A DNA stretch of 64,000 bases from Lutjanus erythropterus (taxonomy: Eukaryota > Chordata > Actinopteri > Lutjaniformes > Lutjanidae): NCBI GenBank assembly GCA_020091685.1, contig CM034595.1:17753189-17817188 (forward strand), given 5' to 3'. How positions within the stretch are numbered: the stretch's first letter is position 1; every line of letters begins with the position of its first letter. Below, in pieces: positions 12,548 to 25,350 of the stretch. Below the pieces are notes generated by a model, which was given only the letters and a program-made list of their open reading frames with translations, was not told the origin of the DNA and did not search any database. Made by a program: the position numbers and the translations under genes.

Positions 12548-12840
12548 TTTGGTTAGTTTGGAGAGAGTGATATTTGGCAGTTTCTCATTGGAAAATTACT
12601 GTTTGGTGGCAAAGGTAAGTAGTAAAAATAAAAACTGGTAGATCTAATAGATCTTTTTTTAAGTAGCTAAAATAGCTTTTGTTGCTGACCCTGTCCACAA
12701 TAGAACATTGCTTAGCTTCTGTGCTGGTGCCCCTCTCTACTTCTCCAAACTGGGGTGGGCCGACCAGCATCAGTAATGCACTGGCTATGGACAAGTACCT
12801 CATACAGCCCCACATTAAATAATCTGAACCATCTCTTTAA

Positions 12841-13903
12841 CTTAGCTGCTTCACAGTCATTAAAAAAAACTCAATCTTTAATAACTGTACTTGAGATCTC
12901 ACAGCAATCTAACCTTCAAACCTCAAACTGCTCCATTTACATCTGTGCATAGTGGTGTGAGCACACTGTTCTGTGCTTTAATCCAGCCATGACGTATGTC
13001 TATCACAGATCAAACTCTCTACATCTACATCTACATCTCCAGTTGCAATTCTCAGTCATTTTCCATGCTATTAGAACTCCAACCTTTCCGTCCTTTGGCT
13101 GTATTGATATTTATGCTGAGTGATAATTCCTGACAATAAATAAATAAAACGTTCCTCCTACTCTTCTGTGACTGTATAGCCCCCAGCATATTCCTGGGGC
13201 CTGGAGTCTAGGAAGGGAAATACATAAACAAGAAAAGATCTGAAGAGACTTAGCCAGGGGCACTGGATATACACACACTCACACAGAGGCATGCACACAC
13301 ACAAGCTAATGCATCACACATGCACACCCAGATGTACTGCATATGCAAACCAATGGACCTAGACTGTATGTATTTGCCAGTCACCATTGCTGTCTCCCCT
13401 CTACACATACATACACACATATACACACACTGAAACATTGATGGTCAACCAGCCAACTGTTTTAAGTAATCAGAGGCTGCTATGTTGAGTTTTGATTCTT
13501 TAGACGAAAAGCATCAGCTCCTGAGGGCAGGTCGTGTTCATTAAACCCTTTTTTTCATATTTTTCTCCCAACTTCCGCCAAACTAGTGGATTAACTGCTC
13601 AGCCAGACTTTTTAACCATGCTATTCAATTATAAATGTAAGATGTGTGCGTCCAGGGTGGGAGTACAACATGGTTCTGGAGTGCAGCTGTCGGCTTTTTG
13701 ATAAAGGGTGCTTGTTTTTACATCTCTTTAAAGTCCTCACAGATTCATATTAAAAGCTGGTGAAAATCAATATGCATACAAGCATACAACACATGCAGAA
13801 GTGTATTGACAGCGCTAGGTCTCTGATACTCATATACATTTGCCTCTTGAGAATACAACAACACATGTTGTACAACACAAATCAAACACAACATAACATT
13901 TTT
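12841..13903. other. Non-coding stretch, CA-rich
   Basis: It holds a short ACATCT repeat near 13019-13040 and interrupted CA repeats at 13270-13310 and 13405-13430. No gene recognised. Confidence 0.3.
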
Positions 13904-14450
13904 AGGGCTCAAGACAGCAGTGCAAGGACCCTATTGAAATAGCTTGGATTATTATTATTTCAGCAAATTTATCGCATTTTTGAGGGCTTAGTCAAACACT
14001 CACCAAAACTGGCACAAGCACCAGTTGTCATGAAAATGTATAACTGATAGGGGCTTTGGTGATGGGGACAAAAAATGGCTTTGCCATGCCTCTAAAAAGC
14101 AAAAACCCTAAATTCAACCAGAAGTTAACCATTTTAAAGTTACTGCAACATTTTAACGTAGTTTTGGCCATTTTCAAGCACTGTACTTTCACAAACTCCT
14201 CCTGGGCAATTGATCAGATTGACTTGAAATCAGCGTGTGCAATCTGGAATCATTCATAATGAAAAGTTATTGAAAGCTTGAGGCTTTGTCAAATGACAGT
14301 GAACTCCATCCTGCGTTGTTCAAAACATAAAAATTCAGAGCCTTGTCAACCAGTTGGCGTTCGGCAAAGATGCCACAGTTGACACACACCCCAATGCTTT
14401 AAAACCCATTAAAAAGAGTGTAAACTAAAATGCAACAATGCATATTTTTT
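13904..14450. repeat. Dispersed teleost-type repeat beginning AGGGCTC
   Basis: The opening AGGGCTCAAGACAGCAGTGC, then ATTATTATTATTTCAGC and ATCGCATTTTTGAGGGC, resembles a widespread fish repeat I recall but cannot name. Only one copy is in the window, so support is from recollection. Confidence 0.35.
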
Positions 14451-16194
14451 TCATTGGTCTGGCTGGATCTAATGAATGAGAGCAACCAAGAGAAATATAT
14501 GTAGTCAGTCCACTATTGTGCACTAGATCACATCCCAGGGCTGGTGTTGGTTTTGAGTGATCTGAAAGACTTTATAGTTAGATATTTTCTCAAAATGATG
14601 ATGCTGTCTTCACCGTTAATCGCTTTCTTTTTTAAACCATTATCCTCCCTCTGAACACTTCCCTAGTTTTTTTCTGCAACAAGCTCGAGCCAACTCCTAT
14701 TTCCATACTCTTTGCTGTTGCTATAGTTGCTTTAGTTCTAGTTTCTGGTCCTTAGGAAACCATTGCTAGGTGATGTAAAATGCTTCACTTCCTGTGGGCC
14801 AGTGGGGGATTGTTGCGACAGATACCAGATTCAAAACGCAGGTATTTTGCAAACATGCAGATAGATTTAATTGGCAGTGATGGGTTCGGTCAGCATTGTG
14901 TGAATTAGTTTGGCAAGGTCTTGAATGTACTGATCACTCATTTATATGTAAAAGTACCACACTGCAGCTTTAACTGCCTGTTTATGTTAGTTTCTTCTGT
15001 TTTGAGTGAAGTCAAATAGTAACAAGCCTTTTTTTGTATAGGTCTGACTTTATATGTGACTCTATCCTGTAGTACAAATCACAGAACTACATCGCTCACC
15101 TTTAAGAACAACATATGTAACTGCAAACCTGTGCACACTAGTCCCAGCAGACAAACTTAAACATAGAGGCATATTCATGAGATTTTCTTATTCTTCAGAA
15201 GTGGTGGCACTACCTTTATGTTCCCCAGAGCAACAGTATATGAAAAAAAGATGTTGTACCATGGAAAAGAAAAACACAAAAAGTAACTAACTTCCTTGGT
15301 GATGAATAAAACTGAGGATATATGGACAAAAATCAAGTCTTGTTATGCACCGTCCAACAAACTACAAGCAAAGAGAGCAGCGTGGTTACTTTTGTGTGTT
15401 TTTCAGTGCAGACAGAAAGGTTCTTCAAGGATATTCTTGTTAGCATATTCACTCTCAGTTTGTACAATGTTCACTGTGGACTTTCAGTATAATTCACAAT
15501 AAAAACAGATAAACATCATGTTCCTTCCATTGGTCCAGGAGGCCATTCTGTACAATGCATTACATTTCCAGTGGCAGGCAGTTTCCCTCATCCTCCATAC
15601 CATTAGGGCCATCAATGTTGACAGGATCAATACCTGTGTTTTGGCCCCAGTGCCCCTGCTAGAGATAGCATGTCACTGCTGACAGACAAATATCAGCGCT
15701 TGGCCCTGTGACGGAGGGGAAATCACAGTACTTTTCCGTTAAGATCATCCAACATGGTATTGATTCGCCCTGTGCTAATCATACATCAGAGCTGAATAAA
15801 TGGCTCAGAGGCAAACGCTCCATTGTTCACGATTGGGAGATGTAATAAAAAAGAGAGACATTTCTTTTATTGCTAGTAACTCGGGGCAAGTCACATAATC
15901 GTGCCTTGATGGGAAAAGGCCTGGTTAGATCGAGGTCCATCAAAGTGTTGTCGGGACTTTTTAGTGATGATCCCATCGACTGACGGAGGTCCTGATTACA
16001 CTGTGTGAAGGTGTGTGTGCGTGTTATTGCAGTGGTTGTAGAATGGCAGGACACATTTTTTTTTTTTTTTTTTTTTACTACTGTTTGTTTGTTTTTTATT
16101 TTCAAGATTACATAACTTGCAGATCGAAATGACAGTACATTGCCATGAAAATCAAGGCTATTTTTTGTTATTGTGAGGTCATAATGCTTTGGTA
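14451..16194. other. Non-coding stretch with candidate conserved block 15590-16010
   Basis: No gene seen. 15590-16010 is repeat-free, compositionally balanced and homeodomain-site bearing (GCTAATCATACATCAG), a plausible enhancer. It is followed by a 20-base T run near 16057-16076. Confidence 0.32.
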
Positions 16195-16638
16195 AACTGT
16201 AAAATATTATAGTGGAATTTAGTGGAATCAACTAATCTTTTCTCATGAACTTGTAATGTAAATATAAAAGTTTTCAGTGCTCAAGTTGATTAAATGTAAA
16301 ATTTCGTTAAAATTTCTATCATTTACTTTCATAACTTAGAAACATGAGTTCTTATACTTTATTCCTTTTGAGTTGAAATGATGAGTTGAATGAATACACT
16401 GTACGTTACTCATTAGAATGAGTTATATAAGACTTCCCAGCATGCATTGTTTGAGAGAACTCTCCCAAAACCCATCCTTTTTTATTGTTTGAAGAAAACC
16501 TATGATTAAGAACTATACACTTTTTTAAATCATTAAAAAATTGCCTCAATTTGTCTTTCAAATTCAGTCACCTTTGATTTTCAGGCATGCCAGATACTTA
16601 CTTTTTAAAGTTAAAACAAATACTTCAGTTTTACAGTG
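16195..16638 (-). mobile_element. AT-rich MITE of the CACTGTAAAA family, copy D
   Basis: It starts AACTGTAAAATATTATAG and contains TAGTGGAATCAACTAATCTT. It ends TTTTACAGTG at 16638. It matches the reverse complement of the copy at 41618-42013 at both ends. Confidence 0.65.
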
Positions 16639-17629
16639 CAGTCATGATATATGTGGCCGTCAGATTGAATGGTATATCCACATCAGAATCACCCTGATGT
16701 CTTTGTTACCTATTCCAAGCTAAAATGTTGACAAATGCAACACATATTTGAAAAACAGTCTTAGTGACTTCAGTTGGAGATGATAAAACATGCAGGGCTG
16801 TAGCTCAGATGTGTGAAGATTGTCATCCGACATCCCCTTTTCAATTCAGTCAAGGCTTTGCAGCAAGGACAGTCTGCCAGTTGGGCAGTCATTTCTCATT
16901 TGTGATGTTGGCAACAAGCAATTACATCTTGAGGACAGCTATCAGGAATTCTTTCAGAGGTAGCCAATGTCAAACCTTCTGATGAGGCTCTGAGGCTTGA
17001 ACAGCTCCAGCTTTTGAGATATACTGATCTGACTTCAAATTTGCCTTTATTTTAATGTTTTATCCACACTGAATTTTACTCAAAGGGTCACAATCCTCTG
17101 AGCAAAATCAAAGCAGGAAAGGACGACAAACATTCCAAATCCATATTTACTTTTCTGTAAAATCAGTTAAACGCTTCAAGCTATTTCCAGACCAATAGTC
17201 CAATAAATCCACCTTACTTCCGGCTGACGGTTTTGAGTGAGGTTGAGTGTGTTGAAAGCTATACGGTATGTTAAAGGTGAGAAATAAATCTGTTGCTATG
17301 TGGGGAAGGTGCAATAATTATTTGAGAAGCAGCAGTTCTTGATCTCCTGTTTCCTTCCATCTTTTCTGAGCACTCTGTTATCTACACTATTCCATCAAAA
17401 AGCACACTGATAACAGACTGGAGAACTCAATTGACCTTGACTGAGTGTAGGAGAGTAGACACTTGTAGTACTGAGGGAAAGAGGGCAAAGGAAACCATCT
17501 TTCTGACTGTCTGCCCCACCTGTTTTCACAAATTTATCGACAGGATGATATCATCTGTCTGAAAAAAAAATTACAAATCACTGCTGAAAATATGTTTTAA
17601 TTTATGTGACAACACTGTGGTTGAGGCAT
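16639..17629. other. Non-coding stretch
   Basis: No repeat family or gene recognised. Short frames have no recognisable similarity. Confidence 0.3.
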
Positions 17630-17870
17630 AAAAAACTCGGTTAGCAAAAGATCATAGTTTGGGTTAAAATAAACAATTTGTTTAGATTAGTGAAAGGTGT
17701 TTTAGGTTGAAATGCCTATCTCCTTTAGGTTAGGGGACCTTTGCTGTCATGGTTACAACACTAAACATGTGGTTAAGGTTATGGAACAACTGTGCTCGTG
17801 ACTGTCAGTTAGAAACAGGAAATGAACCGCGGTCTCCCCCGTGAAAGTGTGGTGTTTTGTTGTGGTTTTG
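17630..17870. repeat. Fragment of a dispersed repeat (AAAGATCATAGTTTG type)
   Basis: AAAAGATCATAGTTTGGGTT (about 17647) recurs as AAAAGATCATAGTTTGAGTT near 52673. The following ACAGGAAATGAACCGCGGTC segment also looks like a repeat. Boundaries are approximate. Confidence 0.35.
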
Positions 17871-20059
17871 GTGCACTTGTTGAAACAACTGATGTTGCCA
17901 TTCTTCTTGTGTTGTGAGGTCATTTAAGGTGATACATGTTTGAAACCGTGTCTCATGTATTTCTTGAATGTCAGTTCTCATTATTAAAGGTACATTTTTT
18001 TCCTGTACAAAGAACGTACAGTATGCATGTGCATTTGATAGAGAACCTACAACTAATGCAGTACAAACCCAGCTGGCGCCCATCTACATGTTTGTGTGGG
18101 GTTTCTCTGGGTGCTCCAAGTTCCTCCACCATCTAAACATGCATTAGTCAGGTGAACCTTAAAAAACGCTAAATTGCACCAAGGTGTGAACCTGAGTGTT
18201 TCAGACTGTGTCCTACCTGAATACGAGCATCTGACTGTCACCTTGCATTCAGTATAATCAGACGCTCTCTGTCAACACTATGATCATCCACCAGCCAAGT
18301 GCTGGTAAAATCTGAAAGATGCTGACTTCAGACACAAAATAATGATGACAATAACTGATGAATTTGAACAGTTATCTGTGGCTGGTACATGCTTACATTC
18401 ATATTTCAAAAAGTTAACTTCTCACCCTGAATGTACTTACTAACCGTGTGCTCAACATCAGACTGAACCAATCCAGTAAAAGGTGTGAGAGTAATTGTTA
18501 TCTTCCTACATTGATATTATGATATTTAGATGTTTCCTTACTGGAAATGACATACTATTAACAGCAAGTAGGTTGTCATTAGCAGTGGTTAATTACCTTG
18601 ATAAGCCAGCTCCTGGGCAATCTTCCCCCATTCAGCTGCCAACTTATTCAGGTTTTTGTAGTTAAATGCGCAGGTATTGTATAAATAACTTCTCATATTA
18701 ACTGAATGAATTAACTTTTTTGTCGTGCTTGCAACATGAACGACAGGAATAAGTAAAAACAGGTCGTCTGACAAAGTTTAGCTCACACTGTGTTTCTTGC
18801 AGCCAGTTAGGACATTCACATAGAAAACAATGCATGTTTCATGTCACATTCAGTAAGGACACAGTGTTATTCTTTTGTATTTTTCCTGTATTTATTTTTT
18901 ACGTTTTGTGTGCCCCCAATGCTTGTTGGGATGGGCTCCATCAGGATGACGAAATCATGAAAAAGAGTCACTAAAAATGCATGAGAATGTTTGCTGGACT
19001 TACCACAGCACGTTCGGTAGGTAAAAGGAGTAAAATGGGACATGATCAAGACATTGATATGCTAATTTGTTAATTATTATGTTTTATTATTCAGGTTTGC
19101 ATTGTTGCTTATGTGTTGCATAAGTGATGTCAGTGTTGTGATGAAGTCTTTTTCTCTGATATTGTAGCTATGACACTAAGCCATTTTCTTTTCATGAAGC
19201 ACTTTTGTTTGTTTTGGACACGGAATTTTTAAGAGACATAATTTCCCCTACATAACATTTGTTTAGTTTGCAGATCTGCTCCATACAGGCAGAGAAATTT
19301 CAACATCTTGAAATAAAAAATAAAAAATCAGATCATCACAAGATGACATTTTTAGAATTAGATTTATTTAAATCGCAATCTAAAGTTTAGGTGTTCATGC
19401 TGAAATCTCAAATTTTAGTGGCCATTGAACTACCTAAGCTGAAACAAGTTATCTTTTAGCCAGTAAGGAATCCTGCTTGTATTTTGGCACCATTGTTAAA
19501 ACACACAATAAAATCCCTGTCAAACACATAAACAAGGGAGATTTTGTTTCATCATGCACAAGTGTGTGACAACCTGTTAAAGCAGCTTCAGAAGTGGCTG
19601 AGTGCTTTCTGAGCAAACAGGGAGAGATGACCCTGACAGAAGCTGGCGGCTGTCAATACAGTGGAAAAGTGCCAAATGCAAAAAAATCACAAACCTTTAG
19701 CCTGCCACATACAATAATGATTCTCTTCTGACAAAAACTGCTGACCGCTAAATTATTCATATTCACGCTATGAATAAATAAAATAAACAGGCGCTGCTCT
19801 CAGTCTACAAATCTAGGAAGTATTTTGCCATTTAATCATCAAATTTTAACAGAAGCTGCAACACATTGCATAAGCACTCAGGACTCCTGGGACAGTTGCA
19901 AACTTGACCAACTGCCAATAAGTGGTTGTGCCTAATTTTCAAGAGCCATTTGCCTCCTATCTGATTCCTTTGCTTCATATCAAGGCCCGCAGTATAAAGC
20001 CTGTCTCTCTCCCTTGGTCCCCAGATAATTAACTTGGCTTTGTTGTGTACAGCACACAT
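17871..20059. other. Non-coding stretch
   Basis: No gene or repeat family that I can support; mixed AT-rich sequence. Confidence 0.3.
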
Positions 20060-20690
20060 GCACATTCATTTCTAATTAGCAACAGACAGCATCTACCACT
20101 ACTACACACAGTATTTTAGAATGGCTTAGTGATTTTTTCCCCCTTTTTTAACATATACCTAGCGTAGGTAAGTCAATAGTGCCAGTGAACCAGCGCTAAA
20201 TGAATTTAACTCCACACATGCCTCGCAGCACAGTTCCTAATGGCTCTCTTCTCTACATGTAAATGACCTCCTGTCCTGGATCTTTGATTGCAGATCAATG
20301 GCTGTTTGCTTTATTTCAACATTCAGTGCCGGTGAACCACAACGCCACGGGGGCAAATGTTGAACAGAGAATTTACAGGTTTGCTATCGAGCACTTTGAA
20401 ACAATAAAGCTGCTAGTGAGCTATTAAACAAACGAGAGAATAAAGTGGCTGCCGTGGACCGAGATTAACACGATAGATACAACGTTGAAGGGTGTAATTA
20501 TTCTTTACTGACACAAACGTTTAGCCCCCAGAGCGGAACAGTGTTTACCACAAATACCGCCACCACGCTTGACCTAATCATGGGCTGAGATTTACCTGAC
20601 TGCATTTGAAATGTGTTACAGCTGATTTGTGTGTTGGAGCTGACAGTTTCAAGCAATCAGCACACTGTAGGCCGATATCCTCAGTTAGTG
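20060..20690. promoter_or_regulatory. Candidate long-range enhancer upstream of irx2
   Basis: About 630 bases with no repeats and balanced composition, with several TAAT-type and GATTGCAGATCAATGG-like sites, in a gene-free region 12 kb upstream of irx2. It is an inference from texture and context; Irx loci are known to have many conserved enhancers. Confidence 0.32.
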
Positions 20691-21352
20691 GTGGATTTGA
20701 TCCCACAAATAACTGCCAGAAAATGATATGTGCCTTGTTGTTATTATTGGAAACTTAGTCAAATTTGATCAATGATGAAATACAGTCCACTGAATTTAAT
20801 ATGATTTATACCGTGTTCAAAGGTTGAACATAAGTAATGACATCAACAGATAATTTGTACCTATATTTCCTGACTTTTGGTTGAGTTGTTGGATTTTGCT
20901 TTGTCCATATTGCTCATTGTAGCTTTGCTTTTTTCACATTGCAAACAGGAGCTGCCAAAATCACATTAACCTTCTCATTATGTCAGTGTTGGCTTGTGTC
21001 TTCTGCGTTTGTTTTTGTTACGACATACAGTAACTGGTAAATGTGATTATTTTCAGCAGCTTCTGATCAACACAATGTACCATGGTAGAAATTAGAGGTG
21101 CATAGAGATGATATTATCTGTATCTGTGTCTGTTCAACCAACAAAACTATTTGTCTCTGTATCTGTACTTGAATAGAGGACTGGAGGTGGTCATTATACC
21201 AAAACTTGTGTTAATTTAGGCAGTTGTTGTAGTTTTTAACCTTATATTCACTGACGATGCAATTTGCATTGTAAGTAGAAACAGTAAAGGGTACGGACTA
21301 TCCAGTAAAGATATAAAAACATATCCCTCAGTTGAAGAAAATCATCTTAAAT
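20691..21352. other. Non-coding stretch
   Basis: AT-rich, no recognised element or gene. Confidence 0.3.
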
Positions 21353-21480
21353 CAGTGGTTCTCAATCTCCGGGTTGGGATCCCTAAGGAGTTAATGAGAT
21401 AATTCCTGAGGGTCTGTTTTTATTCTATTATTTTTGCTTCGCCAAATAACGCATTCGGGTGCATCCCAGTGAGAAATTAT
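21353..21480 (+). mobile_element. hAT-type terminal fragment (CAGTGGTTCTCA), copy 1
   Basis: It begins CAGTGGTTCTCAATCTCCGG and continues to GAGATAATTCCTGAGGG, the left terminus of a common vertebrate hAT group. No matching right end is visible, so it is truncated or decayed. The end is approximate. Confidence 0.6.
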
Positions 21481-22757
21481 ACAACATTAAATCTGCTGCA
21501 TTCACATATAATACAAAGGTAACTGTATTCTTTGTTTTGGCACCAATGAATTTAATTTCTAGGGCTAAAAAGGTTAAATGAAATGAATACAAAAAATACT
21601 GAACACATTCAAATATTCATTCATGACTGTAAGATGATAATTATAAAACAGTAAGAGCTATAAATACCAACATGAAATTCTGTGTTTGTGAACATATTTG
21701 ACCAAACTCAGTTCGAACTTTGATTTCCAGAAGACTGCTTGGACATTTCAAATTTCTCTTTGTGGTCGTGGAGACAGAAGACACAAAAGACATATCTGGT
21801 GATTAGGATTTGAGAAACATACGTTGAATGTTCTGGTTCAGTTCAAAAAATAATCAGAGGAATCCCAAAGCACATAATCATACATAATGCAGGATATTGT
21901 GTATAATTGCATGGTGAGGGACTCCACAAAGCATATACATCAACGAGCATCCAGACCAGCAGGGACAATAGAGGACAGACTTAGCCATTACTGCCAACTC
22001 CTGACTGTAGAAATATGGCAATCTCTATATTGTCCTGCCAATGTATTAAAGCTATGAGCTGCATTCCAGGTTTTGATTATGTGTGTGATTTGTCTGTTTT
22101 GTGTGTACGTGTATATATCTGGTGTGTTTGTGTGCTTGATGTCCATGTCCTGATGTCCATGCATGTGAGTGTATGTTGCACATATTGCGTGGCTGGCATA
22201 TGTATGTATGCACCGATGTGTGTGTATGATCATGTGTGTGCGTAGGTGAGTGTGCACGTGTTTGTGTGTGTGTTGTGTGTGTGTGTGTGTGTGTGTGCAC
22301 AAGCTGGCATGTCAGCTGATGTCCCCAGTAATCCAGCAGTGGGCCTGTTGTGGATTAGTAGCAGGCTCCAGGGGATGGGAATCCCATTCCCGTTTACAGC
22401 TCTCCCTGGCAGGAAGAAAGGCAAGGATGCCTTCTCTCTACTGCCTTCACACCGGTTGGAGCCTGAAGGTGTGTGTATGTGTGTGTTGTTGGGGTGATGT
22501 GTGTATGTGGATGTCAAATGGATGCTGCGTGTGTATTATATGTATGATTTCCAATGTTAAAATCATCTTTATCCCACTTTCCAATTCTTATATTGGTGTC
22601 TCACAAAAGCATGAATTCACTAGGCTTCCTAGTTAATTTGTATTAAAACTAATTATAAGAATTAGAGGGCACAATAATTTATGTAGCATAACTTATCTGC
22701 ATTTTTAATAAACGTAAAATTACTGCTGCTCCATGGGATGTGTTGTTTCCCCTAATT
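21481..22757. other. Non-coding stretch containing a GT-rich block
   Basis: 22080-22310 and 22468-22510 are GT-rich simple sequence, including a GT run at about 22276-22298. Open frames on either strand here are artefacts of the simple repeat. Confidence 0.45.
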
Positions 22758-22850
22758 CAGTGGTTCTCAGCCTTGGGGTCGGGACCCCCAAGAGGGTCAA
22801 GAGATAATTTCTCGGGGTTGCAAGATGGTTGCGGAGAAAACCATCTTGTG
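22758..22850 (+). mobile_element. hAT-type terminal fragment (CAGTGGTTCTCA), copy 2
   Basis: It begins CAGTGGTTCTCAGCCTTGGG, then GTCGGGACCCC and GAGATAATTTCTCGGGG, closer to the usual form of this hAT terminus than copy 1. The right end was not found. The boundary is approximate. Confidence 0.65.
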
Positions 22851-24726
22851 GCAAGCAGCACAGAATGAGATCCAGGAAGCAGCTCTCTGCAACATCAACC
22901 CCTTAAAAAGATTCAACAAAAGGTTCAAACACTTACAAATATATAAAATACAGCTGCCCTTTAAAACTATAAACCAGCACAAAAACAATTACCTACATAA
23001 GCCACCATCTTCTGAATAGACATTAACATTAATAAAAAGTAACATTTGCATCTTATAACATAAAATAGCAAACTTACGGCAAATACGGCTGTGTTTTAGA
23101 GTGGGGAATGTATTTCAATTAGTTTAGTCTGTCAATTAATCTTTTAATTTCTAATCTAAGATTAGCAACTCCGGGTCATTCTCTCTTCAGTAGACTACAG
23201 GACAGTGGTGGTTTCTTTTCACTTGTATTGGTTTTCAAGTTCAGAGAAAACACACCAGCTCAGTTGAGCTGATAAATTTATATGAGCTTGAAAAACAAAA
23301 CCATTTAGTAGTATGTTTTATGTAGGCTTTGTCATCATGAATTGCTTTTTGGAAAATTGTAGTCTTGTTTTCATCAAGCGTCAGTGCTTGCTCTTGGTGG
23401 AAACAATTGGGTTTATAAAGAGTACAATCTAGACCTGAATATACAAAGTGTCCTGAGGTCAAATATGGTTTGGCACTATACAAATAAAATTTAATTAAAA
23501 TGTATTGAATTTAATTGAGGTTGAATCTTAAAACTGGACATCTAACTCTTTTGTTAAATTCTTTATGCTTTGAAAAATGAATGTTACCTCTTGTGAACAT
23601 ACTGCTCTTTCCATGGGGGAGAAAGTAAATTCTGCAGAATCACTTAGGCCTTGTCTCAGAGATACACTTTGTCTGAACATGTTGTAGATGTGTGGTAGCC
23701 TTTCTATCACATCTAGCGCAGACACACACACTTCCATGGTAACAAACACACACACACACGGGCCATTGCGTGGCAGCAACATGAAATTTCATCACGATAG
23801 GATTTGTTTTGAAGTCATTCGAACACCATCCAACACAAGAGCTGACCTCTTGAACCTTGTGATACAACCTTACCTTCTCCCCAGTGACAATTTAAATGCC
23901 ACCTTTCTTCCACCCAGAGAGAAAGAGAAAAAAACATTTTTTTTGTGTGTGTGTGGCTGGGACTTGCAACTCGATAGCACAACAAAAGAGCTGTGGTGGC
24001 AAGTCCCCACGCAGACATTATATGTCAGCATCACCGTCATACTGTTAGCTTGTCCCAACTGTACAAAGCCATCCTCATTCAGGGCACCTAACCAAGGTCA
24101 GCCTGGATTAGCCGCTAGTAACCCTATCAGGTCCAGCACAATGATTACAAAGCCCAGTGACACTGGCTGTCAGCAGACTCTTTCTAGGCAACCCTATCTG
24201 CCCGACCCTTGGCTACAGAGCCACCGGAGAGGGTTAGTCCATTTCAAATTGTTCCCCCTTTGTGTCTCCCTTTATTTCCCTTCTTTGATTTTCGGCGACT
24301 CGTTTGGTTCATCAATCAGTCTGTCTGGATGTGTGTGTGTTTGAAACCCATGCTGCACATAATTCCTATAATTTGTGGATTTTTTCTTCTTCCCCTTCCA
24401 CATAGCCCATTCTTTGTGCTTGTTACTTCTGAAGCCAACAGCCATCCCACCTAAATCCCTCCACCCTCCACCCAGCAGATGAATGAGCACTGCAGCTTTA
24501 GGCTATGCACCACATGATTTGTTCTCAAATGAACATTTATTAAATTATAATAGTAAAATTTGTAATACTCCTGCAGCCTCATTTATAAGAATGTTCTTAG
24601 ATTTACTCAATCATTTCTGATGGTGTGCTTCCATTTGTTTCAAAATCATACTGAGCATCACAAACCTTGCTTATGCAGGTTCTAAGAAGCCCATTTGTGA
24701 CTTAAGCATGTTCTAAAAATCTCAAA
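22851..24726. other. Non-coding stretch with a candidate regulatory block
   Basis: It includes the LINE-like tail at 23445-23520 and CA runs near 23740-23758. 23955-24240 is repeat-free and balanced in composition, a possible enhancer. The 218-codon frame 23688-24344 has no recognisable domain and crosses CA repeats. Confidence 0.3.
23445..23520 (+). mobile_element. 3' tail of an L2-like LINE or derived SINE, copy 1
   Basis: TTTGGCACTATACAAATAAA followed by TTAATTAAAATG and TTGAATTTAATTG is the form of tail shared by many fish L2-type LINEs (an ACTATACAAATAAAATTGAA-type end). No coding part remains. Confidence 0.5.
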
Positions 24727-25044
24727 TTAAAGCAACTATAGGGAACTTTCTTGTGGAAATGTGGCACAGTTCCACCACAATAACCACAAAATATAACATC
24801 AGAAATACATTATCTACGTAAAAATCTCATCCTGCTTCTTTTTAAGTGGCTAAAATGTAAATACAGGCTCATTTCATCTGATTTCAAGGGAGTCTGACCC
24901 GGTGGCAGGCATTTAGAATAACTTCATAGAAATATCCAATCTTCTCACCGACTGTCTTGTTTGTTTATGTAGGTCATATAGAGGCATCAGTATTAACCTG
25001 AGAGTGTTTCTTAATCAGTTTAAAACTCCTTGTAGTAGCTTTAA
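24727..25044 (-). mobile_element. TTAA-bounded MITE (GCTACTACAAGGA family), copy a
   Basis: It starts TTAAAGCAACTATAGGGAAC and ends CTTGTAGTAGCTTTAA, 318 bases. The inner words TTTATGTAGGTCATATAGAG are the reverse complement of those in copies b and c, so it is inverted relative to them. Non-coding. Confidence 0.75.
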
Positions 25045-25350
25045 AACTGATGGTATTTGCCTTACAATAAGTGATTGAGGGTTAAGTCAGGAAAAGCCAA
25101 GGACCAAGAGACAAGCAAACATTTTGGAAGATAAAAGTCATGCCATTGGTAGAGGAGCTTGAGGCCAGGCAAGACGTATTATTCCACTGACAAATAAAGC
25201 CAAGCATATAGCTTTGGAGTGTTCTGCCATCAATTCTTTACACTTTTTTTAAAAACTGATGCAACTTGGCTTTGCGATAAGATCATTTCCACATCAAAGT
25301 AAGATTTTTTATAAATAACTACTTATACATAATTTTCTGCTTAAGTCATT
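25045..25350. other. Short non-coding gap between two MITEs
   Basis: No recognised element. Confidence 0.3.

Larger units (their letters stand above)
9289..12840. mobile_element. Long-palindrome TTAA-bounded DNA element, split by the hAT insertion
   Basis: Left arm 9289-9493 and right arm 12637-12840 are inverted repeats about 200 bases long. Both contain the words GTTCAGATTATTT, GAGGTACTTGTC, AAGCTAAGCAATG and GGACAGGGTCAGCAACAAAA in opposite orientation. Each outer end is TTAA. Removing the hAT element and one target duplication leaves an 847-base non-coding element. The TTAA ends suggest a piggyBac-like non-autonomous element; this is inference, as no transposase of that type is present. 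Confidence 0.75.

Noticed and set aside
23688..24344. 218-codon open frame on the + strand
   Set aside because: Crosses CA simple repeats and has no recognisable domain; frames on the opposite strand overlap it. More likely chance plus a possible regulatory block.
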